64,000 nucleotides of DNA from JAGOPY01 sp964619555 (lineage in GTDB: Bacteria; Bacteroidota; Bacteroidia; Bacteroidales; JAGOPY01), in contig CAZUDV010000002.1 of NCBI GenBank assembly GCA_964619555.1, forward strand, positions 124,001 to 188,000. Direction: 5' to 3'. The position numbers were made by a program, and so were the translations under genes. Positions 34,595 to 42,560 of this stretch are shown piece by piece. The notes under the pieces are model-generated. The model saw only the letters and a program-made list of their open reading frames with translations. It was not told the origin of the DNA and searched no databases. Each line of letters starts with the position of its first letter. Position 1 is the stretch's first letter.

Positions 34595-35413
34595 TTATAT
34601 TGAATCGAGGCCGTCGTGATAATCCAGCCTGATATTAAAAAATCCCGTTGGCCGCTGAAGAATTTCCCTTGAGACACCTCCGACAGGCTCCGGAAAATAA
34701 ACCGCACAGATTGTATGTGCGATATGCCGGATGTTCCCATGAAATTTTTCAGGGGCTCCGTCCAAAATTCCCGCCATCACTTCATACCTGACCCTTTCCT
34801 GGTTTTTGGCATAATCATGCCAAACAACAATGGTCCGGTCGTGAACGAGGTTTTCAAATACTTTTCCCGTGTCGTTCTTAACCATTTCGTAATGATGGTC
34901 CCCATCGATGAAGATCAGGTCGAATTTCCGTTTCAGGGATTTAAAATCAAACGATTTCGTATTGCCTTCAATATGACGGACATTAGGCAACCCCCTGGAA
35001 AACATGCCATGTTGTTCGATATAACCGGGATCCCATCCCAACCTGGCCATTTCCTCTTGGGAAAGGTTAAAAGTAAAACAGTCTTTTGCCACCTGTGACA
35101 CATTCGCAACGCTTTCCCCTCTCCAGGTCCCGATTTCGAAATAACTGCAATCAGGGAGCGACCGGGCCAGTCTCTTTAGCAAGGCAAGATCGGTGGGCTT
35201 AGATCCGCCGTCCAGGTAAGCAAAAGGTGATACGGTTTCGGAGAAATCCCCGAATATTAATTCCGGCCGGACCACCGGGAACCCACCTGTCATGGCATAT
35301 TTATCCCTTACATAGTCTCTCCATACCTTATCTTCTTCAAGTACCTTGTTCAATAACCAGGGATTCCGGACGACGGCCCTGAGCGCTTTGATTGTTTTGG
35401 AAAACCTTGACAT
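34595..35413 (-). CDS. Class I SAM-dependent methyltransferase (Methyltransf_24 type)
   Basis: A 272-residue soluble methyltransferase-fold protein. The SAM motif is SYFEIGTWRGESVANVSQVA, with motif II-like KFDLIFIDGDHHYEMVKNDT and a terminal strand RTIVVWHDY. This layout is typical of the Methyltransf_24/31 group associated with surface sugar or O-antigen modification. The substrate is unknown. It lies upstream of the T9SS protein on the same strand and divergent from parE; TACCTTTA, one base off the -7 consensus, lies before its start. Confidence 0.78.
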   Translation of the reverse strand: MSRFSKTIKALRAVVRNPWLLNKVLEEDKVWRDYVRDKYAMTGGFPVVRPELIFGDFSETVSPFAYLDGGSKPTDLALLKRLARSLPDCSYFEIGTWRGESVANVSQVAKDCFTFNLSQEEMARLGWDPGYIEQHGMFSRGLPNVRHIEGNTKSFDFKSLKRKFDLIFIDGDHHYEMVKNDTGKVFENLVHDRTIVVWHDYAKNQERVRYEVMAGILDGAPEKFHGNIRHIAHTICAVYFPEPVGGVSREILQRPTGFFNIRLDYHDGLDSI

Positions 35414-35521
35414 ATCGGAATGTGAAATGTAAAGGTAATAAAGAATCGTTCAGATGGTTTTTCAACAGCAAATTCTTGATAAATTTTCCATTTTGCCCGT
35501 CAAACAATGATTTCCTGAGAT

Positions 35522-35529
35522 TATCTTTG
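35522..35529 (+). promoter_or_regulatory. -7 promoter element for parE (TATCTTTG)
   Basis: Exact TAnnTTTG match followed by CCCCGG, 22 bases before the chosen parE start at 35551. It supports that start over the in-frame extension upstream. Confidence 0.55.
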
Positions 35530-35550
35530 CCCCGGATTGGAATCCATGGT

Positions 35551-37428
35551 ATGACGGCAGAAAAATATACAGAAGACAGCATTAAATCCCTTGACTGGCG
35601 TGAACACATCCGGTTAAGGCCCGGAATGTACATCGGAAAACTGGGGGACGGCGCTTCCCAGGATGACGGAATTTACGTTCTGATCAAGGAAATCATAGAC
35701 AATGCCATCGATGAACATGTCATGGGACATGGCAGCCGGATCGAAGTCTTCATCAAGGATAAAACCGTCACTATCCGGGACTATGGAAGGGGAATGCCGC
35801 TGGGAAAGGTGATCGATTGCGTTTCGAAAATCAATACCGGAGCCAAATATGACTCCAAGGTCTTTAAAAAAGCGGTAGGACTGAATGGCGTCGGTTCCAA
35901 AGCCGTCAATGCGCTGTCTTCATTCTTCAGGGCTCAATCGGTCAGGGAAGGCAAGACCAAGATCGTGGAATTCCAGCGGGGCGACATTATAACGGACCAT
36001 GAAATTTCAGCATCCGATCTGCCGGGTGGTACCGAGATTACCTTTGTACCGGATGAAACCATTTTCGGACATTATCATTTCATCCCCGAATATGTCGAAA
36101 AACTGCTTTGGAACTATGCCTTCCTGAATAACGGACTCACGCTTGCCTTTAACGGCAATAAATTTCAGGCGAAGAACGGATTGTTAGACCTGCTGAACCA
36201 GTACCTGAATGGTAACGGTGGGGCACTGTACCCTATCGTCCATATCAAGGAGGATGATTTCGAATGTGCATTCACCCACAGTTCCAAGCAATACGGCGAA
36301 GAGTATTACTCGTTCGTGAACGGGCAGTACACACCCCAGGGAGGTACGCATCTCCAGGCATTCAGGGAAGCGATCGTGAAAACCATCCGGGAGTTTTACA
36401 ACAAAGATTACGATACGAATGATATCCGGACTTCCATCATGGCTGCCATCAGCCTGAAGGTCCAGGAACCGGTTTTCGAATCCCAGACTAAGACCAAACT
36501 CGGGTCCGCCCAGATGGAACCCAACGGTCAGTCGATCCGAAATTACGTGACAGATCTTGTCAAAAAGCACCTTGACAATTACCTGCACATGAATCCCGAT
36601 ACGGCTGAAGCTCTCCAGATTAAAATCCTTCAGTCAGAAAAAGAACGAAAGGATATGGCCGACATCAAAAAACTGGCCAGAGAAAGCGTTAAAAAAGCGA
36701 GCCTGCACAATAAAAAACTGAGGGACTGCAAGGTACATTATAATACCAACCACGAAGACCGGTTGGAGAGCACCATTTTTATCACGGAAGGTGACAGCGC
36801 CAGCGGATCCATCACAAAAGCCCGAAATGTAAACACACAGGCTGTTTTCAGCCTGAAAGGCAAACCCCTGAACGTATTCGGCCTGACGAAAAAGATCGTC
36901 TACCAGAACGAGGAGTTCAACCTGCTGCAGTCAGCGCTGAACGTGGATGACAGCCTGGAAAACCTGCGGTATAACCATGTGGTCATAGCCACCGATGCTG
37001 ATGTCGACGGCATGCACATACGTCTTCTGCTTATGACATTCTTCCTGCAGTTTTACCCCGATCTGGTCAAGGCAGGGCACCTGTATATCCTTCAGACGCC
37101 GCTGTTCAGGGTCAGGAATAAAAAGGAAACAATCTATTGTTACTCGGCGGAAGAAAAAAAGGCAGCGCTGAACAAACTGGGCCAGAATGCCGAAATCACC
37201 CGGTTTAAAGGCCTTGGCGAAATATCGCCGGATGAATTCGGACATTTCATCGGCAGTTCCATGCGGCTTGAACCGGTTCTCCTGGAACGGGAAGCTTCCA
37301 TCAAACACCTGCTGGAATATTATATGGGCAAAAACACACCTGACCGTCAAAACTTTATCATCCGCAATTTAAGGGTCGAAGAGGATTTCGTGGAAGAAGT
37401 CCTGGATCCACAGTATAGTATCGATTAA
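35551..37428 (+). CDS. parE: DNA topoisomerase IV subunit B
   Basis: This is the ATPase subunit of topoisomerase IV, which decatenates daughter chromosomes. The 625-residue protein has the GHKL ATPase motifs (IKEIIDNAIDEHV with catalytic Glu, RDYGRGMPLG, VGLNGVGSKAVNALSSFF). The transducer and TOPRIM motifs follow (FITEGDSASGSITKARNVNT; IATDADVDGMHIR with the metal-binding Asp-x-Asp-x-Asp). SLDWREHIRLRPGMYIGKLG at the start is typical of Bacteroidota ParE rather than GyrB. The parC partner is not in the window; NAD(P)HX repair converges three bases downstream. Confidence 0.9.
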   Translation: MTAEKYTEDSIKSLDWREHIRLRPGMYIGKLGDGASQDDGIYVLIKEIIDNAIDEHVMGHGSRIEVFIKDKTVTIRDYGRGMPLGKVIDCVSKINTGAKYDSKVFKKAVGLNGVGSKAVNALSSFFRAQSVREGKTKIVEFQRGDIITDHEISASDLPGGTEITFVPDETIFGHYHFIPEYVEKLLWNYAFLNNGLTLAFNGNKFQAKNGLLDLLNQYLNGNGGALYPIVHIKEDDFECAFTHSSKQYGEEYYSFVNGQYTPQGGTHLQAFREAIVKTIREFYNKDYDTNDIRTSIMAAISLKVQEPVFESQTKTKLGSAQMEPNGQSIRNYVTDLVKKHLDNYLHMNPDTAEALQIKILQSEKERKDMADIKKLARESVKKASLHNKKLRDCKVHYNTNHEDRLESTIFITEGDSASGSITKARNVNTQAVFSLKGKPLNVFGLTKKIVYQNEEFNLLQSALNVDDSLENLRYNHVVIATDADVDGMHIRLLLMTFFLQFYPDLVKAGHLYILQTPLFRVRNKKETIYCYSAEEKKAALNKLGQNAEITRFKGLGEISPDEFGHFIGSSMRLEPVLLEREASIKHLLEYYMGKNTPDRQNFIIRNLRVEEDFVEEVLDPQYSID

Positions 37429-37431
37429 ACT

Positions 37432-38943
37432 CTAAACACGGATCTTCCTGAATGCTTTTCCTGCAAATTCCGTAATATCGCTTGCTATGACAGATTCCAT
37501 TCCAAGATTCTTCGCTGCCAGATCGCCCGCAAGTCCATGCAGGTAAACCCCAAGCAGACAGGCATCCCTGGGATTGTAGCGCTGCGCCATCAGGCCGAGC
37601 AACATGCCGGTGAGCACGTCACCGCTACCGCCTGTAGCCATCCCCGGATTACCGGTCGAATTGAAGTAACAGGTCCCGTCCGGAGTGCTGACACAGGTAT
37701 GGGCGCCTTTGAGAACGACATATACCCCGTATCTTACGCTGAATTCCCTTTGCAACTGATTCCGGTGAAAATCATTTTTTGCGGTTCCGGCCATCCTTTC
37801 GAATTCCCTGGGATGGGGAGTGAAAACACTGTTTGGTGGTACAAAGGCCAGCCATGTTTTGTTTTGACCGAGGATCGTTATCGCATCGGCGTCGAAGATC
37901 AACGGCACCGTTGTGTTCTGGATCAGCAGTTTTAATGCGGAAGAGGTCTTCCTGTCGAATCCGATGCCCGGTCCAATGGCAATTGCCTGGAAAGGAGAAA
38001 GATCCGGCAAATGGGAAAGACATTTCTCATCCGGATCGATCGTCACCATAGCTTCCGGAACAGCAGTCTGGATGACGGGGTATCCGGAAGAGGGGACATG
38101 CACATGCAACAAGCCTGCACCCGACCTCAAACAAGCCCTGGCAGCCAGAATCGCCGCCCCCATTTTCCCGTAACTTCCGGCAATCAGCAAGGCATGTCCG
38201 TAATTGCCTTTGTGTGAAAACTTCGTCCTGGGCCGGATCAGGTTCTTGACATCTTTTTTCTGAATATAATGGTTTTTCACTTCGACCTGTCGGATAAAAT
38301 CTTTGTGCAAGCCGATTGGCAGGACTTCCCATTCACCAACATAAGGATCATTTTCGGCGAAGAGAAATGCCAGCTTAGGGAATTGGAATGACAGCGTAAA
38401 ATCAGCTTTTACCACCGGCCCCTCCTTTTCATCCGTATGATCATCTCCCATCAGCCCTGAAGGGAAATCCACCGAAACGATCAGGGCCTGGCTATGGTTG
38501 ATATGCCTGATGATTTTCGCAGTTAAACCGCTGGCGGGCCTGGTGAGCCCTGAACCGAATATGGCATCGACCACTACATCGCCGGACCTTATTTCAGGCA
38601 AAGGGTCCTGGTCAGATAAATCTTTTAATGTCACCGTCTTCATTTCAAGAAGCTTACGGTAGTTGACCTGAAAATCCCCGCTGCTATTTTCCGTATGACG
38701 GATAATAAAAGCTTCGACATTGTAATTATACTGTCCCATCAGGCGGGCTATAACCAGGCCGTCCCCGCCGTTGTTGCCCATTCCGCAAAAGAACAGCACC
38801 CGCCGGGTGTTGTCTGTCCTTTTACGCAGCCAGTTGTAACAGGCCGTGGCTGCCCGTTCCATCAGTTCGGCGGAAGTTATCGGCTCATGCTCAATCGTAT
38901 AAGCGTCAGCCAGACGGATCTTTTCAACCGGGAGTATTTTCAT
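37432..38943 (-). CDS. nnrD: Bifunctional NAD(P)HX epimerase/dehydratase
   Basis: This repair enzyme restores NADH and NADPH from their hydrated forms. The 503-residue protein is a fusion. The N-terminal epimerase domain (YjeF_N, about 1-215) contains FCGMGNNGGDGLVIARLMGQ and VDAIFGSGLTRP. The C-terminal ADP/ATP-dependent dehydratase (about 225-500) has GHALLIAGSYGKMGAAILAA, AIAIGPGIG and the nucleotide-binding NPGMATGGSGDVLTGMLLG. The fusion is standard in bacteria. A TAAATTTG promoter element lies 18 bases upstream. It converges with parE. Confidence 0.93.
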   Translation of the reverse strand: MKILPVEKIRLADAYTIEHEPITSAELMERAATACYNWLRKRTDNTRRVLFFCGMGNNGGDGLVIARLMGQYNYNVEAFIIRHTENSSGDFQVNYRKLLEMKTVTLKDLSDQDPLPEIRSGDVVVDAIFGSGLTRPASGLTAKIIRHINHSQALIVSVDFPSGLMGDDHTDEKEGPVVKADFTLSFQFPKLAFLFAENDPYVGEWEVLPIGLHKDFIRQVEVKNHYIQKKDVKNLIRPRTKFSHKGNYGHALLIAGSYGKMGAAILAARACLRSGAGLLHVHVPSSGYPVIQTAVPEAMVTIDPDEKCLSHLPDLSPFQAIAIGPGIGFDRKTSSALKLLIQNTTVPLIFDADAITILGQNKTWLAFVPPNSVFTPHPREFERMAGTAKNDFHRNQLQREFSVRYGVYVVLKGAHTCVSTPDGTCYFNSTGNPGMATGGSGDVLTGMLLGLMAQRYNPRDACLLGVYLHGLAGDLAAKNLGMESVIASDITEFAGKAFRKIRV

Positions 38944-38961
38944 CAGGGATGGATTGTTTCA

Positions 38962-38969
38962 CAAATTTA
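38962..38969 (-). promoter_or_regulatory. -7 promoter element for nnrD (TAAATTTG)
   Basis: Exact TAnnTTTG match on the minus strand, 18 bases before the ATG at 38943. Confidence 0.45.
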
Positions 38970-39045
38970 AGATTTCATCCAGGCAATACCAAGAAATAGG
39001 CAATTTATTAGACAGGGCCCCCGTCAGGAACACCCATCTTTAAGT

Positions 39046-39053
39046 TATTTTTG
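39046..39053 (+). promoter_or_regulatory. -7 promoter element for rlmD (TATTTTTG)
   Basis: Exact TAnnTTTG match followed by CGCC. The element ends 8 bases before the ATG at 39062, so the transcript would have almost no leader. Confidence 0.5.
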
Positions 39054-39061
39054 CGCCGGAG

Positions 39062-40522
39062 ATGAAAAAAAGTAAGAGCAAGTACAAATCCCTGCCCCTG
39101 CTTGAATCGGTCGAAATCATCGATGCCGGGGCAGAGGGAATGGCAATAGCCAGAGATGGTAACAGAGTGGTCTTCACCCCTTATGGTGTTCCAGGAGACG
39201 TGGTGGATATCCAGGTGATCAGAAAGAAAAAATCATTTTTCGAAGGCCGGATTGTGAATTATCACAGCTATTCCGGCAAAAGAACTGATCCTGTTTGCCA
39301 GCATTTTGGCGTTTGTGGCGGATGCCGGTGGCAGAATATGGATTATCAGCACCAACTTTACTACAAGCAAAAACAAGTGAGGGATAATTTCGACAGAATT
39401 GGAAAATTCAACTTTCCGGAGATCAGGCCGATCATCGGTTCAGCCAATGTTTATTTCTACCGGAACAAGCTGGATTACACTTTTTCGAACCGTAAATGGT
39501 TCACAGGGCCAAGGCCGGAATTCAGGGATGATACCAACGCCAATGGCCTGGGATTTCACCTGCCAGGGATGTTTGACAGGGTCCTGGATATTGAAAAGTG
39601 CCATTTGCAGGCTGATCCCAGTAATGAAATCAGGCTTGCGGTAAGGAATTATACTTTGGAGAAAGGCCTCAGCTATTATAATGCGAAGACCTGGGAAGGG
39701 TTCCTTCGAAACCTGATCATCCGCAATACGTCTGCCGGCCAGGTAATGGTCATCATGGTTTTTAATCATGAAGAAACCGAAGTGATCGATGACCTGATGA
39801 AATTCATCTCCGACCGGTTCCCATCTATTTCCAGCCTGATGTATACGATCAATGCCAAGCGTAACGATGACATTTCCGACCTGGAGATAAGGTTGTTCAA
39901 GGGCGAGCCTTTCATCCTGGAAAATCTGCCGACGTTCCTGAATGAACAGGAGATCTTACAATTCAAAATCGGACCGGTTTCTTTCTTCCAGACTAATTCG
40001 CTGCAGGCTTCCGTTCTTTACAGAAAAGCAATCGAAATGGCGGATCTGCAAGGTCATGAAACAGTCTTTGACCTCTATTCCGGGACTGGAACCATTTCCT
40101 GTTATGTCTCTCCCCTGGTAAAAAAAGTTATAGGCATCGAATACATAGGCGCTGCCGTAAAAGATGCCAGGGAAAATGCCCGATTAAACGGGATTGCCAA
40201 TGTTGAATTCATCGCAGGCGATATCGCCGGTGTCCTGAACGAAGGATTTGTGGCGGAATATGGAAGGCCGGATCTGATCATAACCGATCCGCCCCGGTCA
40301 GGGATGCATGAAAAGGTCGTCAGGCAGATCCTGGAAATTGCACCTGAAAAAATTATATACATTAGCTGCAATCCAGCCACACAGGCACGTGACCTGTCCT
40401 TACTGACCGATAAATACGGGATTACGGCCGTTCAACCAGTGGACATGTTCCCTCACACCCAGCACGTTGAGAATATAGTGTCTATGAGGCTGACTGAATC
40501 AGTTTCGCGGCAAGTTCCATGA
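39062..40522 (+). CDS. rlmD: 23S rRNA (uracil-5-)-methyltransferase RlmD/RumA type
   Basis: This SAM enzyme methylates C5 of a uridine in 23S rRNA. The 486-residue protein has an N-terminal TRAM-type RNA-binding domain (VEIIDAGAEGMAIARDGNRV). An iron-sulfur motif follows, CQHFGVCGGCRWQNM, with the three closely spaced Cys of RumA. The SAM-binding motif is TVFDLYSGTGTISCYVSPLV, and LIITDPPRSGMHEKV and the catalytic Cys in IIYISCNPATQARDL complete it. The stop lies inside the convergent shikimate kinase gene, which overlaps its last 41 bases. RlmD and other members of the TrmA/RumA family are hard to separate by eye. Confidence 0.88.
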   Translation: MKKSKSKYKSLPLLESVEIIDAGAEGMAIARDGNRVVFTPYGVPGDVVDIQVIRKKKSFFEGRIVNYHSYSGKRTDPVCQHFGVCGGCRWQNMDYQHQLYYKQKQVRDNFDRIGKFNFPEIRPIIGSANVYFYRNKLDYTFSNRKWFTGPRPEFRDDTNANGLGFHLPGMFDRVLDIEKCHLQADPSNEIRLAVRNYTLEKGLSYYNAKTWEGFLRNLIIRNTSAGQVMVIMVFNHEETEVIDDLMKFISDRFPSISSLMYTINAKRNDDISDLEIRLFKGEPFILENLPTFLNEQEILQFKIGPVSFFQTNSLQASVLYRKAIEMADLQGHETVFDLYSGTGTISCYVSPLVKKVIGIEYIGAAVKDARENARLNGIANVEFIAGDIAGVLNEGFVAEYGRPDLIITDPPRSGMHEKVVRQILEIAPEKIIYISCNPATQARDLSLLTDKYGITAVQPVDMFPHTQHVENIVSMRLTESVSRQVP

Positions 40523-40991
40523 TGTCCGGTTCACTGTCTTCCACACGAATCCTGGCCTGTGAGTAAAAACTCCTTCTGGCCTCCAGGTGCTGCCGGATAA
40601 ATCCCGGCAATTGTTCCTGCGGGATGTTGCTCAGCAAAGGCCGGTCTAAAAATTTTCCTGAAAGCCGGGCCATGATCATATCGAAGGGAATGTCCAGAAA
40701 GACTGTAATGCCCCATGCATTCATCAGATTCATGTTATCTTCGTAACAGGGTGTTCCTCCGCCGGTAGCCACCACGAGGTCCTTATCATGCAAATGACTG
40801 ATTAGCAATTCCCTTTCTTTGTTCCGGAAAGATTTTTCGCCATACTTTTCAAAAAAATCCTTAACCGAATATCCGGATGAAACCTCTATCATCTCATCCA
40901 TGTCCAGGAATCGGTAATGAAGGACATGAGCCAGCTTTCTTCCTGTCATGCTTTTTCCCGACCCCATATAACCAATAATAAATATCAGCAT
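40482..40991 (-). CDS. aroK: Shikimate kinase
   Basis: This enzyme phosphorylates shikimate with ATP in the pathway to chorismate and aromatic amino acids. The 169-residue protein has the P-loop IGYMGSGKSMTGRKLA, the shikimate-binding FLDMDEMIEVSSG with the Asp-x-Asp motif, and VVATGGGTPCYEDN with the Gly-Gly-Gly loop. ARLSGKFLDRPLL carries the lid arginine, and QARIRVEDSEPD lies near the end. The 3' end overlaps rlmD by 41 bases on the opposite strand. The vWA gene ends 27 bases upstream of its start on the same strand. Confidence 0.93.
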   Translation of the reverse strand: MLIFIIGYMGSGKSMTGRKLAHVLHYRFLDMDEMIEVSSGYSVKDFFEKYGEKSFRNKERELLISHLHDKDLVVATGGGTPCYEDNMNLMNAWGITVFLDIPFDMIMARLSGKFLDRPLLSNIPQEQLPGFIRQHLEARRSFYSQARIRVEDSEPDIMELAAKLIQSAS

Positions 40992-41018
40992 TTTAGCAGC
41001 ACCTGAATAATAGAAAGA

Positions 41019-42422
41019 TCAGTTGGCAAGTCTGATATTTGTGGTGATGCCTGACTTTATCTCAAAAGCTTTCTCAATGGTGTACACAGACCTCTCCACA
41101 TATTTAGACCTGAAAACAGCCCGGTAATATCCGGGCATAAGCACCAGGGATTCCTGCGACTGCCCGTTGTCGCGTAAATTGTATATCCATTCGAGCTTAC
41201 CGTCTTTCTCAAGGTATAAGCTCCCGAACCCCCGGATTGGTTTCTGTACGACCAATATTCCCGGAACCGGAATATCAACTGAGGTGGTATGGCTCTGGGT
41301 TATTTTGACATCATTGACGTATATCCTTGGCAGGCTGAGTATTTCGAGATTATAGGTCCCGGTAATATATTTCTCCGGAATATCCACATCCTGAACATTG
41401 ATCGTTTCCATACTTCCCTGCCTGCGGACAATGGTCTTCACCGACCGGAGAACCACGCTTTGAGAGTTCATTTTCAAATGCAGGAATCCTTGAGGGACAT
41501 TGACCGGGATAATGGTATGTTTCCCGGGATTCAGCCTGATACTGTCGACTTTAACAGGAGGAATCGTATGGACTTCAATGTTATAAGTGATCAATGGATC
41601 AATAGTAAGGGTATCAGGCAGTCCAAGATAATTCATCGTATGAATGAAGTTATATTTGATCTTGCCGGTAAAATTGTCATAAAACGTCATATTGACATTG
41701 GTTTCGGTTGGCCGGCCATTGGCATCCAGTAAATTCACCTGCGCGGTGGTCGGATTCAATGCCCGTGAAATGACTACATTCATTGCTTCTGTGAACTGGT
41801 TCTCACTCGAAGCATCAAAATATGTCCCCACACAATTGAATGCCTTCTCAAAATTGGTACCGATGCCTATAATGAAAGGTTTCAGCGCGATCCCGCTTTT
41901 CTGAAGGACCTCGGAAGCCTTGCAGGGGTCCCCGTCACATTCTTCAATTCCATCTGTGATCAGGACGATGATGTTCCGGCAATTATCACAGGGTGGAAAG
42001 TCGTTCACTGTTTGTTCCAGCGAATATGCTATCGGTGAAGTTCCTTTCGGGGTGATACTGTTCAGCTTTGCTACGACCTTGTCGAAATTCCCTTTGCCAA
42101 AAGGCACTTCCAGTTTGCTATCCGTACAAACCTGCGGAGGGTAGGCATATTGATGTCCGTAAAGGCGGATAGCAACTTCGACCCCATTCATGGTCTTCAG
42201 GCTGTCCAGAACCTTGGTAAGGATATTTTTGGCAATATTGTACTTTATGTCGGTCTGCCACCGGCCGTACATACTTTGAGATGCATCGAAAACGAATAAA
42301 ATTCGCGTTAAAGGTTTCTGGTCATTGTTCAAGGCAGGTTTTGGCTGAACCTGGGCGACAGAAGTCAGGCAGGTTATCAGAAGAAGTATAGACCATATGG
42401 TTGTCCGGACCGCTTTGCCCAA
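41019..42422 (-). CDS. Secreted von Willebrand factor A-domain protein
   Basis: A 467-residue exported protein (signal peptide to about residue 24, SVAQVQP). The vWA domain (about 40-215) has the metal-ion site ILFVFDASQSMYGRWQ (DxSxS at 46-50), followed by GTSPIAYSLEQTVNDFPPC with the MIDAS threonine and NIIVLITDGIEECDGDPC. The remaining 250 residues are repeats of beta domains with VNLLDANGRPTETNVNMTFY and RVYVNDVK-like motifs. The architecture suggests a binding or assembly role at the cell envelope. A TATTTTTG element lies ahead of the start. Confidence 0.82.
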   Translation of the reverse strand: MGKAVRTTIWSILLLITCLTSVAQVQPKPALNNDQKPLTRILFVFDASQSMYGRWQTDIKYNIAKNILTKVLDSLKTMNGVEVAIRLYGHQYAYPPQVCTDSKLEVPFGKGNFDKVVAKLNSITPKGTSPIAYSLEQTVNDFPPCDNCRNIIVLITDGIEECDGDPCKASEVLQKSGIALKPFIIGIGTNFEKAFNCVGTYFDASSENQFTEAMNVVISRALNPTTAQVNLLDANGRPTETNVNMTFYDNFTGKIKYNFIHTMNYLGLPDTLTIDPLITYNIEVHTIPPVKVDSIRLNPGKHTIIPVNVPQGFLHLKMNSQSVVLRSVKTIVRRQGSMETINVQDVDIPEKYITGTYNLEILSLPRIYVNDVKITQSHTTSVDIPVPGILVVQKPIRGFGSLYLEKDGKLEWIYNLRDNGQSQESLVLMPGYYRAVFRSKYVERSVYTIEKAFEIKSGITTNIRLAN

Positions 42423-42438
42423 AGCACTAGTTTTTTTT

Positions 42439-42446
42439 CAAAAATA
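42439..42446 (-). promoter_or_regulatory. -7 promoter element for the vWA gene (TATTTTTG)
   Basis: Exact TAnnTTTG match on the minus strand, 16 bases before the ATG at 42422; divergent from the 42523 element. Confidence 0.5.
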
Positions 42447-42522
42447 GAGTATTTACGCACTTGTGAAAATAAATTGTTGAAAAATCCGCTCAGGTTTTAA
42501 TGGATGCCGCATTCAAGGTGTT

Positions 42523-42530
42523 TATTTTTG
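42523..42530 (+). promoter_or_regulatory. -7 promoter element for the NagZ fusion gene (TATTTTTG)
   Basis: Exact TAnnTTTG match 30 bases before the ATG at 42561. It makes the in-frame extension to 42504 unlikely, because that start lies upstream of the element. Confidence 0.5.
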
Positions 42531-42560
42531 ACAATCCAAAAGGACTTGAATATTCATGAT

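Noticed and set aside
34579..34740. 54-codon extension of the T9SS protein
   Set aside because: It overlaps the methyltransferase gene on the same strand, and the signal peptide lies after ATG 34578.
35392..35550. 53-codon extension of parE
   Set aside because: It lies upstream of the TATCTTTG element and has no ParE similarity; MTAEKYTEDSIKSLDW is the usual start.
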